Notes: generated by a model not told the origin, from the letters alone. Numbered from the stretch's first letter, positions 18,239-27,518 are shown. The stretch is DNA of 60,844 nt from Acinetobacter sp. (GCA_031277915.1 JAITLL010000002.1:1-60844), one strand, 5' to 3'. Made by a program: numbers and translations.

Positions 18239-18577
18239 TTAGATATCCCACTCATGATTGCATTCACGGCATTTCCAGTGTTTTTGTGACTGCATAAATG
18301 CTTGCATAGACAACTTAAAGTCTGGCAAGTCACGCCAGAACATAAAACCTGCACCTACAGTGACAACAAAAGCAACTACTGTTGCAATTTGAAGAGAGCT
18401 GCCTGCACCATTGCCAAAAATCCACATAAAAATACTAATAACAACCAAGAGTAAAAGCACAAAAATTGCAGGAACTAAAATCACTAAGCTTTTAGGTACA
18501 ACAGGCTTGGCAATATTAACACCTTGGCTCACAGGCATGATTTTAACACTTTGACATTGAGGGCAACGATATTGCAT
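18239..18577 (-). CDS. Two-helix membrane protein with split zinc ribbon
   Basis: A 112-residue protein of unknown function. It begins with a CxxC pair (YRCPQCQ, residues 5-8), has two hydrophobic membrane segments (about 30-54 and 63-82) and ends with a second CxxC pair (WKCRECNHEW). The two pairs would lie on the same side of the membrane and could complete one four-cysteine zinc ribbon. It is convergent with czcD, 17 bases from its stop, but on the opposite strand, so a link to metal efflux is only positional. Confidence 0.65.
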   Translation of the reverse strand: MQYRCPQCQSVKIMPVSQGVNIAKPVVPKSLVILVPAIFVLLLLVVISIFMWIFGNGAGSSLQIATVVAFVVTVGAGFMFWRDLPDFKLSMQAFMQSQKHWKCRECNHEWDI

Positions 18578-18851
18578 GACAACTCCACATTAAATTTGAA
18601 TCTATTCTAACGGAAATACAAAGAAAGAAAAAAAATTGTAGGGCATTAAAAAAGTGAGGTGGTCATTAGTTAAAAAATACTTTTTTGAAACAATGAGCTA
18701 TAAAAAAATGATGATTTGTGCGTACACATAAAAATTAGAATAATTAATGTAGAGCATGCTAATCTACATAAAAACCAAGTGTATTCAACACTAGAAATGG
18801 GCTGAACTGCTCATCAATAGGATGTGAAAGAAATATAAAAAGGAGAGGGGC

Positions 18852-19799
18852 TTGGGTCAAGAAGATGACAATAAGTCGGAGCCTATAACGACATCAACAG
18901 TTTCGGGGAATCCTGACCCTATAAAACTGTCATTCTCACGCCGTTTGCTGCATAAGACCTTGCAACATGCTCATGATGCCGTCGGATTTGCTAGCGACAC
19001 GACACGTAATCTTGCAGAAGTTGCAGACGCAGCCTTAGATGCCTTAGACCATGTGACGTCTCATACTAGGCGTGGAGTGGTTGGCATGACTAATCTGGCA
19101 GCAGGAACTGTCAGAGATATGGTGTCTGAAACTAGTGAAACTGCGAGACAAGTTGCGTTGATTATGGCCCGTACTTTTTTAGGCAAAAGTACATTAAATT
19201 TATATTTGCCTGAAATGCTATTAAACAGTCAAATTCGTAAACGAATAGATCGTACAGAAATTGATGATATTAAAGTTCAGTGTGGAAACGATCGGTTTCA
19301 GGTCGAAATTGATGGACACTATCACCGTTTTATATATCGGTTGAGTTTAGATTTTCGTGTATTGGAATGCCGCATTGGGCAAGAAAAATTCTTACGCTTA
19401 CGCCAAATGGATGAAAGCTTAGATGTGCAAATTCGTCATGGCGGTACATTATCGAATTGGGCAGTTCGTCGAATTGGACGAGTCAGTTTTGAAGTCATTA
19501 ACATGCTGCCTATACCATCGCTGATTAATCATTTGATTCGTGATATTCCGGGTATTCAGCGTGATGGTCACCGTATGTGGTTTATTGACCTTGAGCAAGC
19601 AGGCTTTATTGACTTTATTAATAACCGTTCATGGATGGTCGAGAAGCTTTTAAGCTTAACGGACTTTAGTATTTTACCCGGACTCAATATTTTGAGAGAA
19701 AGCCGTGAGCTTGTGCAGCAACTGGTCGATCAATTCGAAATAAAAGGCCTACGGGTGCAATCAGGTCGTCTTGAGGTTCAAGTAGGAATCGCGAATTAA
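18852..19799 (+). CDS. Uncharacterised protein with amphipathic helical N-terminus
   Basis: A 315-residue protein I do not recognise. There is no signal peptide. After a polar start (1-25), residues about 33-115 form a continuous run of amphipathic helix (HKTLQHAHDAVGFASDTTRN, VADAALDALDHVTSHT and so on), like the repeats of LEA or apolipoprotein-type helices. The remainder (about 120-315) is a mixed alpha/beta region with many Arg and hydrophobic residues (RQMDESLDVQIRHGG; LIRDIPGIQRDGHRMWF). The start is TTG 18852, supported by GGAGAGGGG immediately upstream; no better ATG exists. It is monocistronic with its own terminator. Lipid or membrane-surface association is a guess from the helices. 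Confidence 0.7.
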   Translation: MGQEDDNKSEPITTSTVSGNPDPIKLSFSRRLLHKTLQHAHDAVGFASDTTRNLAEVADAALDALDHVTSHTRRGVVGMTNLAAGTVRDMVSETSETARQVALIMARTFLGKSTLNLYLPEMLLNSQIRKRIDRTEIDDIKVQCGNDRFQVEIDGHYHRFIYRLSLDFRVLECRIGQEKFLRLRQMDESLDVQIRHGGTLSNWAVRRIGRVSFEVINMLPIPSLINHLIRDIPGIQRDGHRMWFIDLEQAGFIDFINNRSWMVEKLLSLTDFSILPGLNILRESRELVQQLVDQFEIKGLRVQSGRLEVQVGIAN

Positions 19800-19811
19800 A
19801 TTACAATGATG

Positions 19812-19840
19812 AAAAGCTGGTTGATGATCAGCTTTTTTTA
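19812..19840 (+). terminator. Terminator after the 18852 gene
   Basis: AAAAGCTG, nine-base loop, CAGCTTTT followed by more Ts, 13 bases after the stop codon. Confidence 0.8.
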
Positions 19841-19854
19841 TTATTCAGATAAGA

Positions 19855-19887
19855 AAAAAAGCCACTGTCATTATGCAGTGGCTTTTT
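19855..19887 (-). terminator. Terminator after tandem tRNA-Glu genes
   Basis: GCCACTG (19861-19867), eight-base loop, CAGTGGC (19876-19882), with T-rich flank on the minus strand. It lies seven bases past the 3' CCA of the downstream tRNA. Confidence 0.85.
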
Positions 19888-19893
19888 AGAATT

Positions 19894-19969
19894 TGGCGTC
19901 CCTACGGGGATTCGAACCCCGGTTACCGCCGTGAAAGGGCGATGTCCTAGGCCTCTAGACGATAGGGAC
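19894..19969 (-). tRNA. tRNA-Glu (TTC)
   Basis: A 76-base cloverleaf on the minus strand beginning GTCCCTATCG, with anticodon loop CTTTCAC (anticodon TTC), T-arm GGTTCGAAT and encoded 3' CCA. The acceptor arms GTCCCTA / TAGGGAC pair fully. It is identical to the copies at 20057 and 22817. It is second of a tandem pair, 87 bases after the first. Confidence 0.97.
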
Positions 19970-20056
19970 TTATTGAGGCTAGTTACCTGTGCGCAGTAAA
20001 CTGCTTGCCTAAATTCTTGGCAAAGATGATTAAGCTTTGCTTTTCCTCGAATTTAG

Positions 20057-20132
20057 TGGCGTCCCTACGGGGATTCGAACCCCGGTTACCGCCGTGAAAG
20101 GGCGATGTCCTAGGCCTCTAGACGATAGGGAC
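20057..20132 (-). tRNA. tRNA-Glu (TTC)
   Basis: First of the tandem pair on the minus strand, 76 bases, with the same sequence and features as the copy at 19894 (anticodon TTC, encoded CCA). It is directly downstream of a strong promoter at 20150-20178. Confidence 0.97.
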
Positions 20133-20149
20133 GTTTCAGAGGTGGGCGT

Positions 20150-20178
20150 ATATTAGGTCGATTTAATAAAAGTGTCAA
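20150..20178 (-). promoter_or_regulatory. tRNA-Glu promoter
   Basis: On the minus strand: TTGACA (20173-20178), 17-base spacer, TAATAT (20150-20155), then the GC-rich discriminator ACGCCCACC, about 17 bases before the mature tRNA 5' end. The GC-rich discriminator is the usual mark of stringently controlled stable-RNA promoters. Confidence 0.85.
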
Positions 20179-20265
20179 ATAGTTTTCTGAAGAAATATTA
20201 AAAAAAGCAGTCAATCGATTAAAAATAGCTCAAATTGCATAAAATATATACATTTAGGGGTGTTT

Positions 20266-21150
20266 TTATTGAAAAGGTTCGATAATTTCTTTAATTACGG
20301 CATGGTGCTGTAAGTAACCTACAATTTCATGAGGTTGGTTAGCAAAGGTAAAAATTTCTTGGTTAATAATGGGTGGGTCAAAGTTAAAAGGTGCTTCACT
20401 TAACGGAAAGGCCGTTAAAAAATCATCTTTTGAGTAAAAATTGTACCAATCACCTTTTAAACATTTTGGACGTTCGATGGGAATAGGAAGTTTACTTTGT
20501 ATGACCCGAAAAGAGAGTGGTGAAGCTAAAGTAATAAAACGCTGTACTGAAAACTGATAAGATGGGTCCGATAATAAGTGATATGCAATCACAGAGCCTA
20601 AAGAATGTGCAACAACGATACAATCTTCATCATCATGCATTTGCTTTAAAATTCTTTGATGAACTTCATGCATAAAATCGGGGTTCGATAAGTACATATA
20701 AGTTTCAATCAAGAATTGTTGAATTAAGCTCTCATGTAATTTTGGAAAATTATTTAAAAGCATCACCATTTCTTTAAGTACACGATCTTTTACCAATTGC
20801 GATGTCAGATATAACCGCTCTGATAAGCTGTGAGTTGACTGATCTGTTGAAACAGGAAGATGAGGTACAAAGGGTGTATGTTCCTTCGATCCAGCAGGTT
20901 GATGGTGTAAATGAATCGGTAAATGAATGTTAAATGTTTTTGGAAGTAAGGTGTTGGGGTCTAATTGATTAGAGAGTTGATATTTCTTCATTAAATCGCC
21001 ATAAAATGGCATATGTATATGTAGGTCTCTTAAATTTACTCTACAGTGCAATTGTTTTAGGCCCATTCTAAATACCTTTAGCCAATGCTCTTTTAAACGA
21101 TGCGCTGTGTAATTCTGTTGATTCATCCCATGGATAAATATAATTTTCAT
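20266..21150 (-). CDS. Alpha/beta hydrolase-fold protein
   Basis: Soluble protein of 294 residues with the lipase/esterase fold. It has the oxyanion-type motif FIHGMNQ near residue 8 and a nucleophile elbow AHSLGS (catalytic Ser in GHSxG-like context) near residue 185. The final His is probably in GYLQHHAV, and the acid in the YSKDDFLT region. It has no signal peptide. The substrate is unknown. ATG 21150 is preferred over the TTG at 21159; neither has a clear ribosome site. Monocistronic. Confidence 0.8.
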   Translation of the reverse strand: MKIIFIHGMNQQNYTAHRLKEHWLKVFRMGLKQLHCRVNLRDLHIHMPFYGDLMKKYQLSNQLDPNTLLPKTFNIHLPIHLHHQPAGSKEHTPFVPHLPVSTDQSTHSLSERLYLTSQLVKDRVLKEMVMLLNNFPKLHESLIQQFLIETYMYLSNPDFMHEVHQRILKQMHDDEDCIVVAHSLGSVIAYHLLSDPSYQFSVQRFITLASPLSFRVIQSKLPIPIERPKCLKGDWYNFYSKDDFLTAFPLSEAPFNFDPPIINQEIFTFANQPHEIVGYLQHHAVIKEIIEPFQ

Positions 21151-21225
21151 TGTATACAAGGAATTGTTTTTAATATGAATTTTAATCTACAACGGTAGGT
21201 TCTATAAAGCCAGTATCTAGACAAA

Positions 21226-21254
21226 AAAAAGTGTAGCTTTTTGCTACACTTTTT
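21226..21254. terminator. Terminator after amino-acid permease gene
   Basis: AAAAAGTGTAGC, five-T loop, GCTACACTTTTT. It is placed 12 bases beyond the permease stop on the minus strand. Confidence 0.85.
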
Positions 21255-21266
21255 AATTACAAGCAC

Positions 21267-22694
21267 TTAAGCCTTATTGCGATAAAAAATAAAGTAACTG
21301 ACATAGCATAAGACAGTAAAAATCAAGCAACCTACAAAACCAGCACGCATTTCAGGGTCTGCTGCCATACTTAAACATGTAATAAAGCAGAAAAGAAAAC
21401 CTAAAATTGGAACGATAGGGAATAACGGCGCTGCATATTTTAACTCTTTCACTGTATGTCCAGTTCTGTACCAGTGTTTACGGAAATTAAACTGACTTAA
21501 ACAGATACTCATCCAGACAATCACCATGGTAAAGGCTGCCACACCGAGTAAGTTTTTAAAGATGGTTTCAGGTGCAAACTGCTCTGATAATAAACCAGGG
21601 ATTGCACCAAACATGGTAACAACCAAAGCAACAATAGGTGTCCCACTTTTTGAAAGTGTTGCAAATACACTCGGAAGGAGTTTTTGTTCTGATAAAGACC
21701 ACATCATACGTGAAGCTGCGTACAAACCCGAATTTGCGGCAGAGAGGAGGGCGGTAATAATCACAAAGCGAATGATGTCATCTGCATATGGAATGCCGAT
21801 GTAATTAAATACTGTAACGAAAGGGCTGCTACTTACACTCTCACTGTTTAAACCCGCAAGCTGGAAAGGAAGTAATGCACTGATTACAATAATAGTACCT
21901 ACAAAGAAAATAAGAAGACGCCAGATCGCAGCATTGATCGCTTTAGGGACATTTTGCGCAGGATCTTTTGTTTCACCAGCCGCGACACCAATGAGCTCTG
22001 TTCCAGAGAACGCAAAATTCACGATGAGCATTGTGGTGAAAATAGGGAGAAAACCGTGTGGAAACCAACCTTGGGTTGTTAAATTACTAAACAGTGGGGC
22101 AGTTTGTGCGCCATGAAAAGGAATTAAACCAAAAATTGCTAATAATCCAAGCACAATAAAGGCAATCACTGTAACAACCTTAACAAGTGCTAACCAGAAC
22201 TCGGACTCGGCGAATACTCGGGTTGAGCTAATATTTAGGCCAAAGATCGTAATAGCAAAAATCAGTGTCCAGATCCACATTGAAACTTGTGGAAACCATT
22301 CCTGCATGAGTAGAGCCGCAGCAGTAAATTCGGTTCCTAGTGTTGCTGTCCAGGTCAGCCAATACATCCATGAGATCATGTAACCTGTACTTGGGCTAAT
22401 GTACTTTTGGGCATATGCCCCAAAAGAGCCAGAAACAGGCATATGGACAGCAAGCTCTCCTAAGCAGAGCATGACCATGTAAGCAATCGCACCCCCAAGA
22501 ATGTAGGCAATAATTGCGCCAATAGGTCCCGTTTGTGAAATGACTTCCCCTGAACCCAAAAATAAACCAGTACCGATTGCTCCGCCTAGCGATAACATCA
22601 CAAGATGGCGTGTACTCATGGCTCTTTTTAAAGGTGCAGTACTGTTCTGATGCTGAGCATCTAGTTGATTGTCAGATGGCTGCATATTACACAT
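21267..22694 (-). CDS. Amino-acid permease (APC superfamily, AAT type)
   Basis: Inner-membrane proton-coupled amino-acid importer of 475 residues with 12 predicted helices. The helix-1 motif GGAIGTGLFLGSG and the following GPIGAIIAYILGG and ELAVHMPVSGSFGAYA are typical of the AAT family (LysP, AroP, S-methylmethionine permeases). The substrate cannot be assigned from sequence. The start may be ATG 22694 or the in-frame ATG 22685; no Shine-Dalgarno is seen. Monocistronic, located between tRNA genes. Confidence 0.88.
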   Translation of the reverse strand: MCNMQPSDNQLDAQHQNSTAPLKRAMSTRHLVMLSLGGAIGTGLFLGSGEVISQTGPIGAIIAYILGGAIAYMVMLCLGELAVHMPVSGSFGAYAQKYISPSTGYMISWMYWLTWTATLGTEFTAAALLMQEWFPQVSMWIWTLIFAITIFGLNISSTRVFAESEFWLALVKVVTVIAFIVLGLLAIFGLIPFHGAQTAPLFSNLTTQGWFPHGFLPIFTTMLIVNFAFSGTELIGVAAGETKDPAQNVPKAINAAIWRLLIFFVGTIIVISALLPFQLAGLNSESVSSSPFVTVFNYIGIPYADDIIRFVIITALLSAANSGLYAASRMMWSLSEQKLLPSVFATLSKSGTPIVALVVTMFGAIPGLLSEQFAPETIFKNLLGVAAFTMVIVWMSICLSQFNFRKHWYRTGHTVKELKYAAPLFPIVPILGFLFCFITCLSMAADPEMRAGFVGCLIFTVLCYVSYFIFYRNKA

Positions 22695-22816
22695 TGAGAG
22701 AATTTAAGAAAGACGCTATTTTAGATAAAATAGACAAATGTGCAATCAAGAAGCAGTCAAAGAATAGTCAGGAAGGTGACGAGAGAGTCTTTAAAATGAA
22801 TTTTTAGAATAGAAAA

Positions 22817-22892
22817 TGGCGTCCCTACGGGGATTCGAACCCCGGTTACCGCCGTGAAAGGGCGATGTCCTAGGCCTCTAGACGATAGGGAC
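22817..22892 (-). tRNA. tRNA-Glu (TTC)
   Basis: Third identical 76-base tRNA-Glu (anticodon TTC, encoded CCA). It follows tRNA-Ala on the same strand by 25 bases and shares its promoter. Confidence 0.97.
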
Positions 22893-22917
22893 TTGATGAG
22901 GCAAACACAAAGGATCT

Positions 22918-22993
22918 TGGTGGAGCCAAGCGGGATCGAACCGCTGACCTCTACAATGCCATTGTAGCGCTCTACCAACTGAGCTATGGCCCC
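22918..22993 (-). tRNA. tRNA-Ala (GGC)
   Basis: A 76-base cloverleaf starting GGGGCCATAGCTCAG, with anticodon loop ATGGCAT (anticodon GGC), T-arm GGTTCGATC and encoded CCA. It contains the G3-U70 pair expected for alanine identity (GGGGCC... / GGCTCC). It lies between gltX and tRNA-Glu, all on the minus strand. Confidence 0.95.
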
Positions 22994-23009
22994 AGTTTGT
23001 GTGAGCGCA

Positions 23010-23038
23010 ATATTAGGGTGAATGCGCCCACACGTCAA
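23010..23038 (-). promoter_or_regulatory. Promoter of the tRNA-Ala/tRNA-Glu unit
   Basis: On the minus strand: TTGACG (23033-23038), 17-base spacer, TAATAT (23010-23015), discriminator TGCGCTC. It starts 13 bases after the gltX stop, so the tRNAs can be transcribed independently of gltX; no terminator separates them, so read-through is also likely. Confidence 0.85.
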
Positions 23039-23050
23039 TAAAAAAATGTA

Positions 23051-24559
23051 TTAAGCTTCGCTAGTTGCTTCATTTTTCGGCAATTTTAAGCTTTCATTGA
23101 GCTTTTCCCAGCTTTTCACTTCTTTTTTGCTCGGAGCACCAACAATTTCTAAAGCATGTCGTAAGCGAGCAAAAGTTAAATCAGGGCCAATCGTCACCAT
23201 TGATTGCATTACTGGTGTTGAACTGGTTGAGCCAGCAATTGCGATAAAGAACGCTGGCATAAAATCACGTAATTTAATGCCCATCTGATTTGCCAAGTCC
23301 ATTAAAGTTTGGCTAACCGTGTCGTTATTCCAAGTAAACTGACCTTCAAGGCGCCAAATTGCAAATTGTAAACTTTGACGAACTTGCTCTTGCGTCAATT
23401 TTTTACTTTCAAACATTTCGGCTGTAATTTGTGGCATATGGTTAAAGTAGAAACCAGCCCAGTTCACTGCTTCAGAAAGTAAATTAATACGTGGTTGAAT
23501 TGCAGCAGCAATATCTTCTAGCGTATTACGGTCACTTTTCCAAGTAAGTAATCGGTCTAAAAGTTGGCCTGGTGTTAAACCTTTAATCCATTGACCATTT
23601 AACCAATTAAGTTTTTCGACATCAAAAATTGGGCCACCTAAAGATACACGTTGAATATCAAAGTGATCCATCATGTCTTGAAGAGTAAATACTTCGCGCT
23701 CATCTGGCATTGACCAACCCATACGGCCTAAATAGTTTAGTAGGGCTTCTGGTAGGACACCAATGTCTCGGTAGTAGTTAATTGATGTTGGATTTTTACG
23801 TTTAGATAATTTTGACTTATCTGGGTTACGTAGTAACGGCATATGGCAAAGTGTTGGCATTTCCCAACCAAAGTATTGGTAAAGCAACTGATGCTTTGGT
23901 GCAGATGGAAGCCATTCTTCACCACGCAATACATGTGTGATTTCCATTAAATGGTCATCAACAACGTTGGCTAAATGATAAGTTGGCAAGCCATCTGTTT
24001 TAAGGAGAACTTGCATGTCGACTTGTGCCCAAGGAATTTCAACTTCCCCGCGTAGTAAGTCATTAAATTTACATACGCCTTCTTCTGGAACCTTCATACG
24101 GATGACATGCGGTTCGCCTGCTTCGAGGCGGCGTGTTACTTCTTCTTGAGAAAGTTTTAAACCACGACCATCATATTTTGGTGTTTCACCACGCGCTTGC
24201 TGTTCAGCACGCATTTGGTCAAGTTCTTCTGCTGTAGCAAAACAGTAAAAAGCATGGCCCTTTTCCACAAGTTCTAACGCGTATTGCTTATAAATTCCCA
24301 TGCGCTCTGATTGACGATATGGAGCATGAGGGCCGCCTACATCTGGACCTTCCGACCAATTCAAACCTAACCAACGTAGAGAATCTAAAATCATTTTTTC
24401 AGATTCTGGTGTAGAGCGAAGTTGGTCTGTATCTTCAATTCTTAAAATAAATTCCCCACCATGTTGTTTCGCAAAACACATATTGAATAAGGCAATGTAG
24501 GCGGTACCAACATGTGGGAAACCGGTAGGAGAAGGTGCAATACGAGTACGAACTTTCAT
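23051..24559 (-). CDS. gltX: Glutamyl-tRNA synthetase
   Basis: Class I aminoacyl-tRNA synthetase of 502 residues charging tRNA-Glu. The HIGH-type motif is at residues 9-18 ([10 protein letters not shown]) and the KMSKS-type motif is KLSKRK near 256. The start [13 protein letters not shown] is the family standard. It is transcribed towards tRNA-Ala and tRNA-Glu, so synthetase and substrate tRNA are neighbours. A TATAAT-like element on the minus strand at 24590-24595 is a possible -10. Confidence 0.97.
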   Translation of the reverse strand: MKVRTRIAPSPTGFPHVGTAYIALFNMCFAKQHGGEFILRIEDTDQLRSTPESEKMILDSLRWLGLNWSEGPDVGGPHAPYRQSERMGIYKQYALELVEKGHAFYCFATAEELDQMRAEQQARGETPKYDGRGLKLSQEEVTRRLEAGEPHVIRMKVPEEGVCKFNDLLRGEVEIPWAQVDMQVLLKTDGLPTYHLANVVDDHLMEITHVLRGEEWLPSAPKHQLLYQYFGWEMPTLCHMPLLRNPDKSKLSKRKNPTSINYYRDIGVLPEALLNYLGRMGWSMPDEREVFTLQDMMDHFDIQRVSLGGPIFDVEKLNWLNGQWIKGLTPGQLLDRLLTWKSDRNTLEDIAAAIQPRINLLSEAVNWAGFYFNHMPQITAEMFESKKLTQEQVRQSLQFAIWRLEGQFTWNNDTVSQTLMDLANQMGIKLRDFMPAFFIAIAGSTSSTPVMQSMVTIGPDLTFARLRHALEIVGAPSKKEVKSWEKLNESLKLPKNEATSEA

Positions 24560-24597
24560 AGATAATGGGTCAGAATAAAAATTGGAACTATTATAAC

Positions 24598-24646
24598 GAA
24601 AAAGCCCAGTATTCTGACGTTTTTATTTAACGACAGACTGGGCTGG
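24598..24646 (-). terminator. Probable terminator upstream of gltX
   Basis: On the minus strand: AGCCCAGT (24637-24644), a 26-base partly paired loop, ACTGGGCT (24603-24610) then a T run. It closes the gene at 24677. Confidence 0.7.
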
Positions 24647-24676
24647 AATTGAAACGATGAGGGGACGTTTCAGATA

Positions 24677-24976
24677 TTAAGACGTATGTGGCTGGAAGAT
24701 TGCCTGAACAAAGCGTGAAAAACGTTCATGCTGTGCAGCAAGAAAGTTTTGAGTAGGCGTCACACGAATCGTGTTAAGAACTTTTAACTCATCATCTGTA
24801 GACGGTGAGGCTATCGTATTACGTTTTTGTTGGTCTAATGCTTTTTCAATAAGCGAAGACTGTCTATCTGACATGCTTTTGCTCGGTGTATCTTTGAGTG
24901 CTGCGGCTGCGGACATTTGTGATGCAAAACTTAGCACCAAACCCAAACTCAAAGCTTTTCCATAACTAATTTTCAT
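24677..24976 (-). CDS. Small exported protein, unknown function
   Basis: A 99-residue protein with a clear signal peptide (MKISYGKALSLGLVLSFAS followed by QMSAAAALK; cleavage near residue 25-27). The mature part of roughly 70 residues is Ser/Gln-rich and largely helical, with no recognised domain. ATG 24976 is chosen because GAGGGG lies nine bases upstream; longer in-frame starts reach 25003 but sit on or before that site. Monocistronic. Confidence 0.65.
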   Translation of the reverse strand: MKISYGKALSLGLVLSFASQMSAAAALKDTPSKSMSDRQSSLIEKALDQQKRNTIASPSTDDELKVLNTIRVTPTQNFLAAQHERFSRFVQAIFQPHTS

Positions 24977-25003
24977 TTTACTCATCCCCTCAGTACATTT
25001 CAT

Positions 25004-25371
25004 CTATTTTTTGAGTTTAACCAAATGTGAAATTACGGTAACGCTACGATTCAAACATAAATTTTAATAAAAAAGTAGAACTATGTCACACTTTTTACAA
25101 AAAATACCTTTATTTTACGTTGGTATCTTTTAAATGTAGCCTATGTGTATCCATTACGCTTCATTATTTAACAAATTAATGTGTAGATAAAGTGAAGACT
25201 ATAAATAAACTATAATAATAATTACAAAATTTTTCGAAAATATGAATAAAAACTAAGCATAAATTATATCTTTTAAAATGATTAGTAAACCGTGAATTAT
25301 TATAAATGTTTGATAAAAAAATAAAAAAATAAAAATGTACTATGGGTTAAAAGCAAAATTGGTCTTTATCA
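25004..25371. other. Long AT-rich intergenic region
   Basis: This 368-base gap separates divergent genes. It is extremely AT-rich and must hold the sbp promoter, but no -35/-10 pair or CysB-type site stands out. A short palindrome (ATTTTTCGAAAAT) is at about 25230. I see no small open frame with a ribosome site. Confidence 0.4.
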
Positions 25372-26373
25372 ATGAAAAAAATAGCAATAATTGTGGTCGC
25401 TACATATATGGGGTTAGCAGTAACGGCCGTACAGGCTGCGACTACATTTTTAAATGTTTCTTATGATCCAACCCGTGAATTTTATCAAGAATACAATCAG
25501 GCATTTGGAAAGTTCTGGAAGCAACGTACAGGCCAGGATATTGATTTTAAACAATCACATGGAGGCTCTGGAAAACAAGCTCGAGCTGTAGCAACTGGCC
25601 TTCAAGCAGATGTGGTGACCTTGGCTTTAGCCAATGATATTGATGAAATTGTCAAAGCAGGATATATCCAACCGAACTGGCAAAAAGAGTTCCCTAATAA
25701 CTCGGCGCCCTATACATCTACAGTTGTGTTTTTGGTTAGAAAAGGTAATCCAAAGAACATTCGTGATTGGAATGATTTAACGAAGCCTAGTGTTGAAATT
25801 ATTACCCCTAATCCGAAAACAGGCGGAGCGCCGCGCTGGATTTATCTTTCTGCATGGGGATATGCTTTAAAACAGCCTGGTGGAAATGATGCTAAAGCAA
25901 AAGAGTTGGTTAAAAAACTTTATCACAACGTTAAAGTGCTAGATTCGGGAGCACGTGGTTCGCTTACTACATTTGCTGAGCGTGGAATTGGAGATGTTCT
26001 ACTCTCTTGGGAGAATGAAGCCTTATTGGCAACCAAAGGTCTTGATAAAGACAAATATGAAATTGTTTATCCATCGATTTCAATTTTGGCAGAACCGTCT
26101 GTTGCGATTGTTGATAAAACTGTCGATAAGGATGGTAACCGAACTTTAGCAAAAGGCTATCTCAACTTTTTATATTCACCTTTAGGGCAAGAGTTGGCCG
26201 CGAAACATTATTTCCGCCCACGGAATCCTCAAGTTGCTGCTAAATATGCAGTACAATTTCCAAAAATTAAATTATTTACCATTAATGATGTTTTTGGTGG
26301 ATGGGCAAAAGCTCAGAAAACTCACTTTGCCAATGGTGCTATTTTTGATCAGATTTATGATGGTAAACAGTAA
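25372..26373 (+). CDS. sbp: Periplasmic sulfate-binding protein
   Basis: Solute-binding component of a sulfate/thiosulfate ABC importer, 333 residues. The signal peptide is about residues 1-23 (cleavage after VQA). Family motifs include [27 protein letters not shown], which lines the sulfate site, [10 protein letters not shown] and the C-terminal [14 protein letters not shown]. No cysT/cysW/cysA genes are adjacent, so it is an orphan binding protein that must use a transporter encoded elsewhere. CysB control is likely from the family but not visible. Confidence 0.92.
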   Translation: MKKIAIIVVATYMGLAVTAVQAATTFLNVSYDPTREFYQEYNQAFGKFWKQRTGQDIDFKQSHGGSGKQARAVATGLQADVVTLALANDIDEIVKAGYIQPNWQKEFPNNSAPYTSTVVFLVRKGNPKNIRDWNDLTKPSVEIITPNPKTGGAPRWIYLSAWGYALKQPGGNDAKAKELVKKLYHNVKVLDSGARGSLTTFAERGIGDVLLSWENEALLATKGLDKDKYEIVYPSISILAEPSVAIVDKTVDKDGNRTLAKGYLNFLYSPLGQELAAKHYFRPRNPQVAAKYAVQFPKIKLFTINDVFGGWAKAQKTHFANGAIFDQIYDGKQ

Positions 26374-26424
26374 ATAAATATAGGCGGTATCCCAATTTAA
26401 AAGTTATTTCAACTTTTAATACGG

Positions 26425-26462
26425 AAGCAAGTAAACCTGAAAAGGTGAACTTGCTTTTTTAT
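26425..26462 (+). terminator. Terminator after sbp
   Basis: AAGCAAGT (26425-26432), inner ACCT-GAAA-AGGT stem, ACTTGCTT (26449-26456) then TTTT. A smaller AAAAGTT/AACTTTT repeat precedes it at 26399-26417. Confidence 0.8.
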
Positions 26463-26594
26463 TTTGCTTAAAAAATGCAAAGAAAACGGTTTTATCCATG
26501 AAAAATTAATATTTTCCTACAAAAAGCCGTTTGGTGTTAAACGTAAACAAGGTGATAATGTGCAGTTACATTTTTACGCTATGATTTAACTCCT

Positions 26595-27518
26595 ATGTCG
26601 CATATTTCTGTCTTACTTTTTGAGACCGTTGAAAGCTTATTGGCAGATCGCACAACAGGGGTGTATATCGATGCAACCTTCGGACGAGGCGGGCACACGC
26701 GCTTATTATTGTCTAAACTCGATGAAAATGCTCGGGTGTATGCCTTCGATAAAGATCCTCAAGCTTTAGAAGTTGCTGCTGCTTTGGCACAAGAAGACCC
26801 AAGATTTACCATTATTCATGCAAGTTTTGCTGACATTAAAGAACAAATGCAAGAAATTGGGGTGCAAAGTGTCGATGGAATTATGGCAGACTTAGGTGTG
26901 TCTTCTCCTCAGTTAGACCAAGCTGAACGCGGTTTTAGCTTTATGCAAGATGGTCCTTTAGACATGCGAATGGATAACTCTAAAGGTTTGACTGCGGCAG
27001 AATGGTTACTTGAAATTGAAGAAGAACAGTTGGCTAATATTATTTATCAATATGGTGAAGAACGATATAGTCGACGTATTGCTAAAGCAATTAAGCAGGC
27101 TGGAAAATTAGATACTACAGCACAATTGGCTGAACTTGTAAAAACAGCTCATCCAAAATGGGAAAAGCATAAACATCCGGCTACACGAACGTTTCAGGCA
27201 ATTCGTATTGCTATTAACAAAGAACTAGATGATATTGAAATATTTTTACCGCAAGCTGTAGACTTGCTTAAACCAAAAGGACGTTTGTCTGTGATCAGCT
27301 TCCATTCGCTTGAAGACCGGTTGATCAAACAGTTTATTCAAAAAGAATCAACTTTGGCAGAAGATTTTGGTTGGGGTATGCCAGAGCAGCAAATTGATAC
27401 GAGAAGATTAAAGAAAATTTCACGGGTTCGTGCGAGTGAAGAAGAAGTAAAAGCGAACCCACGTTCACGTAGTGCATGGCTTCGGGTTGCTGAACGCTTG
27501 GAACAAAAAGGCGCGTAA
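26595..27518 (+). CDS. rsmH: 16S rRNA (cytosine1402-N4)-methyltransferase RsmH
   Basis: SAM-dependent methyltransferase (formerly MraW) of 307 residues modifying C1402 in the ribosomal P site. Seen: N-terminal HISVLLFE, SAM motif IDATFGRGGHT, MADLGVSSPQLD, and the C-terminal FQAIRIAINKEL and ISFHSLEDR motifs. It is the first gene of the division/cell-wall cluster here; no mraZ precedes it. The stop overlaps the ftsL start (TAATG). A TATGAT element at 26580-26585 is a possible -10. Confidence 0.96.
   Translation: MSHISVLLFETVESLLADRTTGVYIDATFGRGGHTRLLLSKLDENARVYAFDKDPQALEVAAALAQEDPRFTIIHASFADIKEQMQEIGVQSVDGIMADLGVSSPQLDQAERGFSFMQDGPLDMRMDNSKGLTAAEWLLEIEEEQLANIIYQYGEERYSRRIAKAIKQAGKLDTTAQLAELVKTAHPKWEKHKHPATRTFQAIRIAINKELDDIEIFLPQAVDLLKPKGRLSVISFHSLEDRLIKQFIQKESTLAEDFGWGMPEQQIDTRRLKKISRVRASEEEVKANPRSRSAWLRVAERLEQKGA

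Noticed and set aside
19894-20132. Tandem tRNA copies as prophage or island attachment sites
   Set aside because: No integrase, mobile genes or composition shift lie beside them; the repeats are complete functional tRNA genes.
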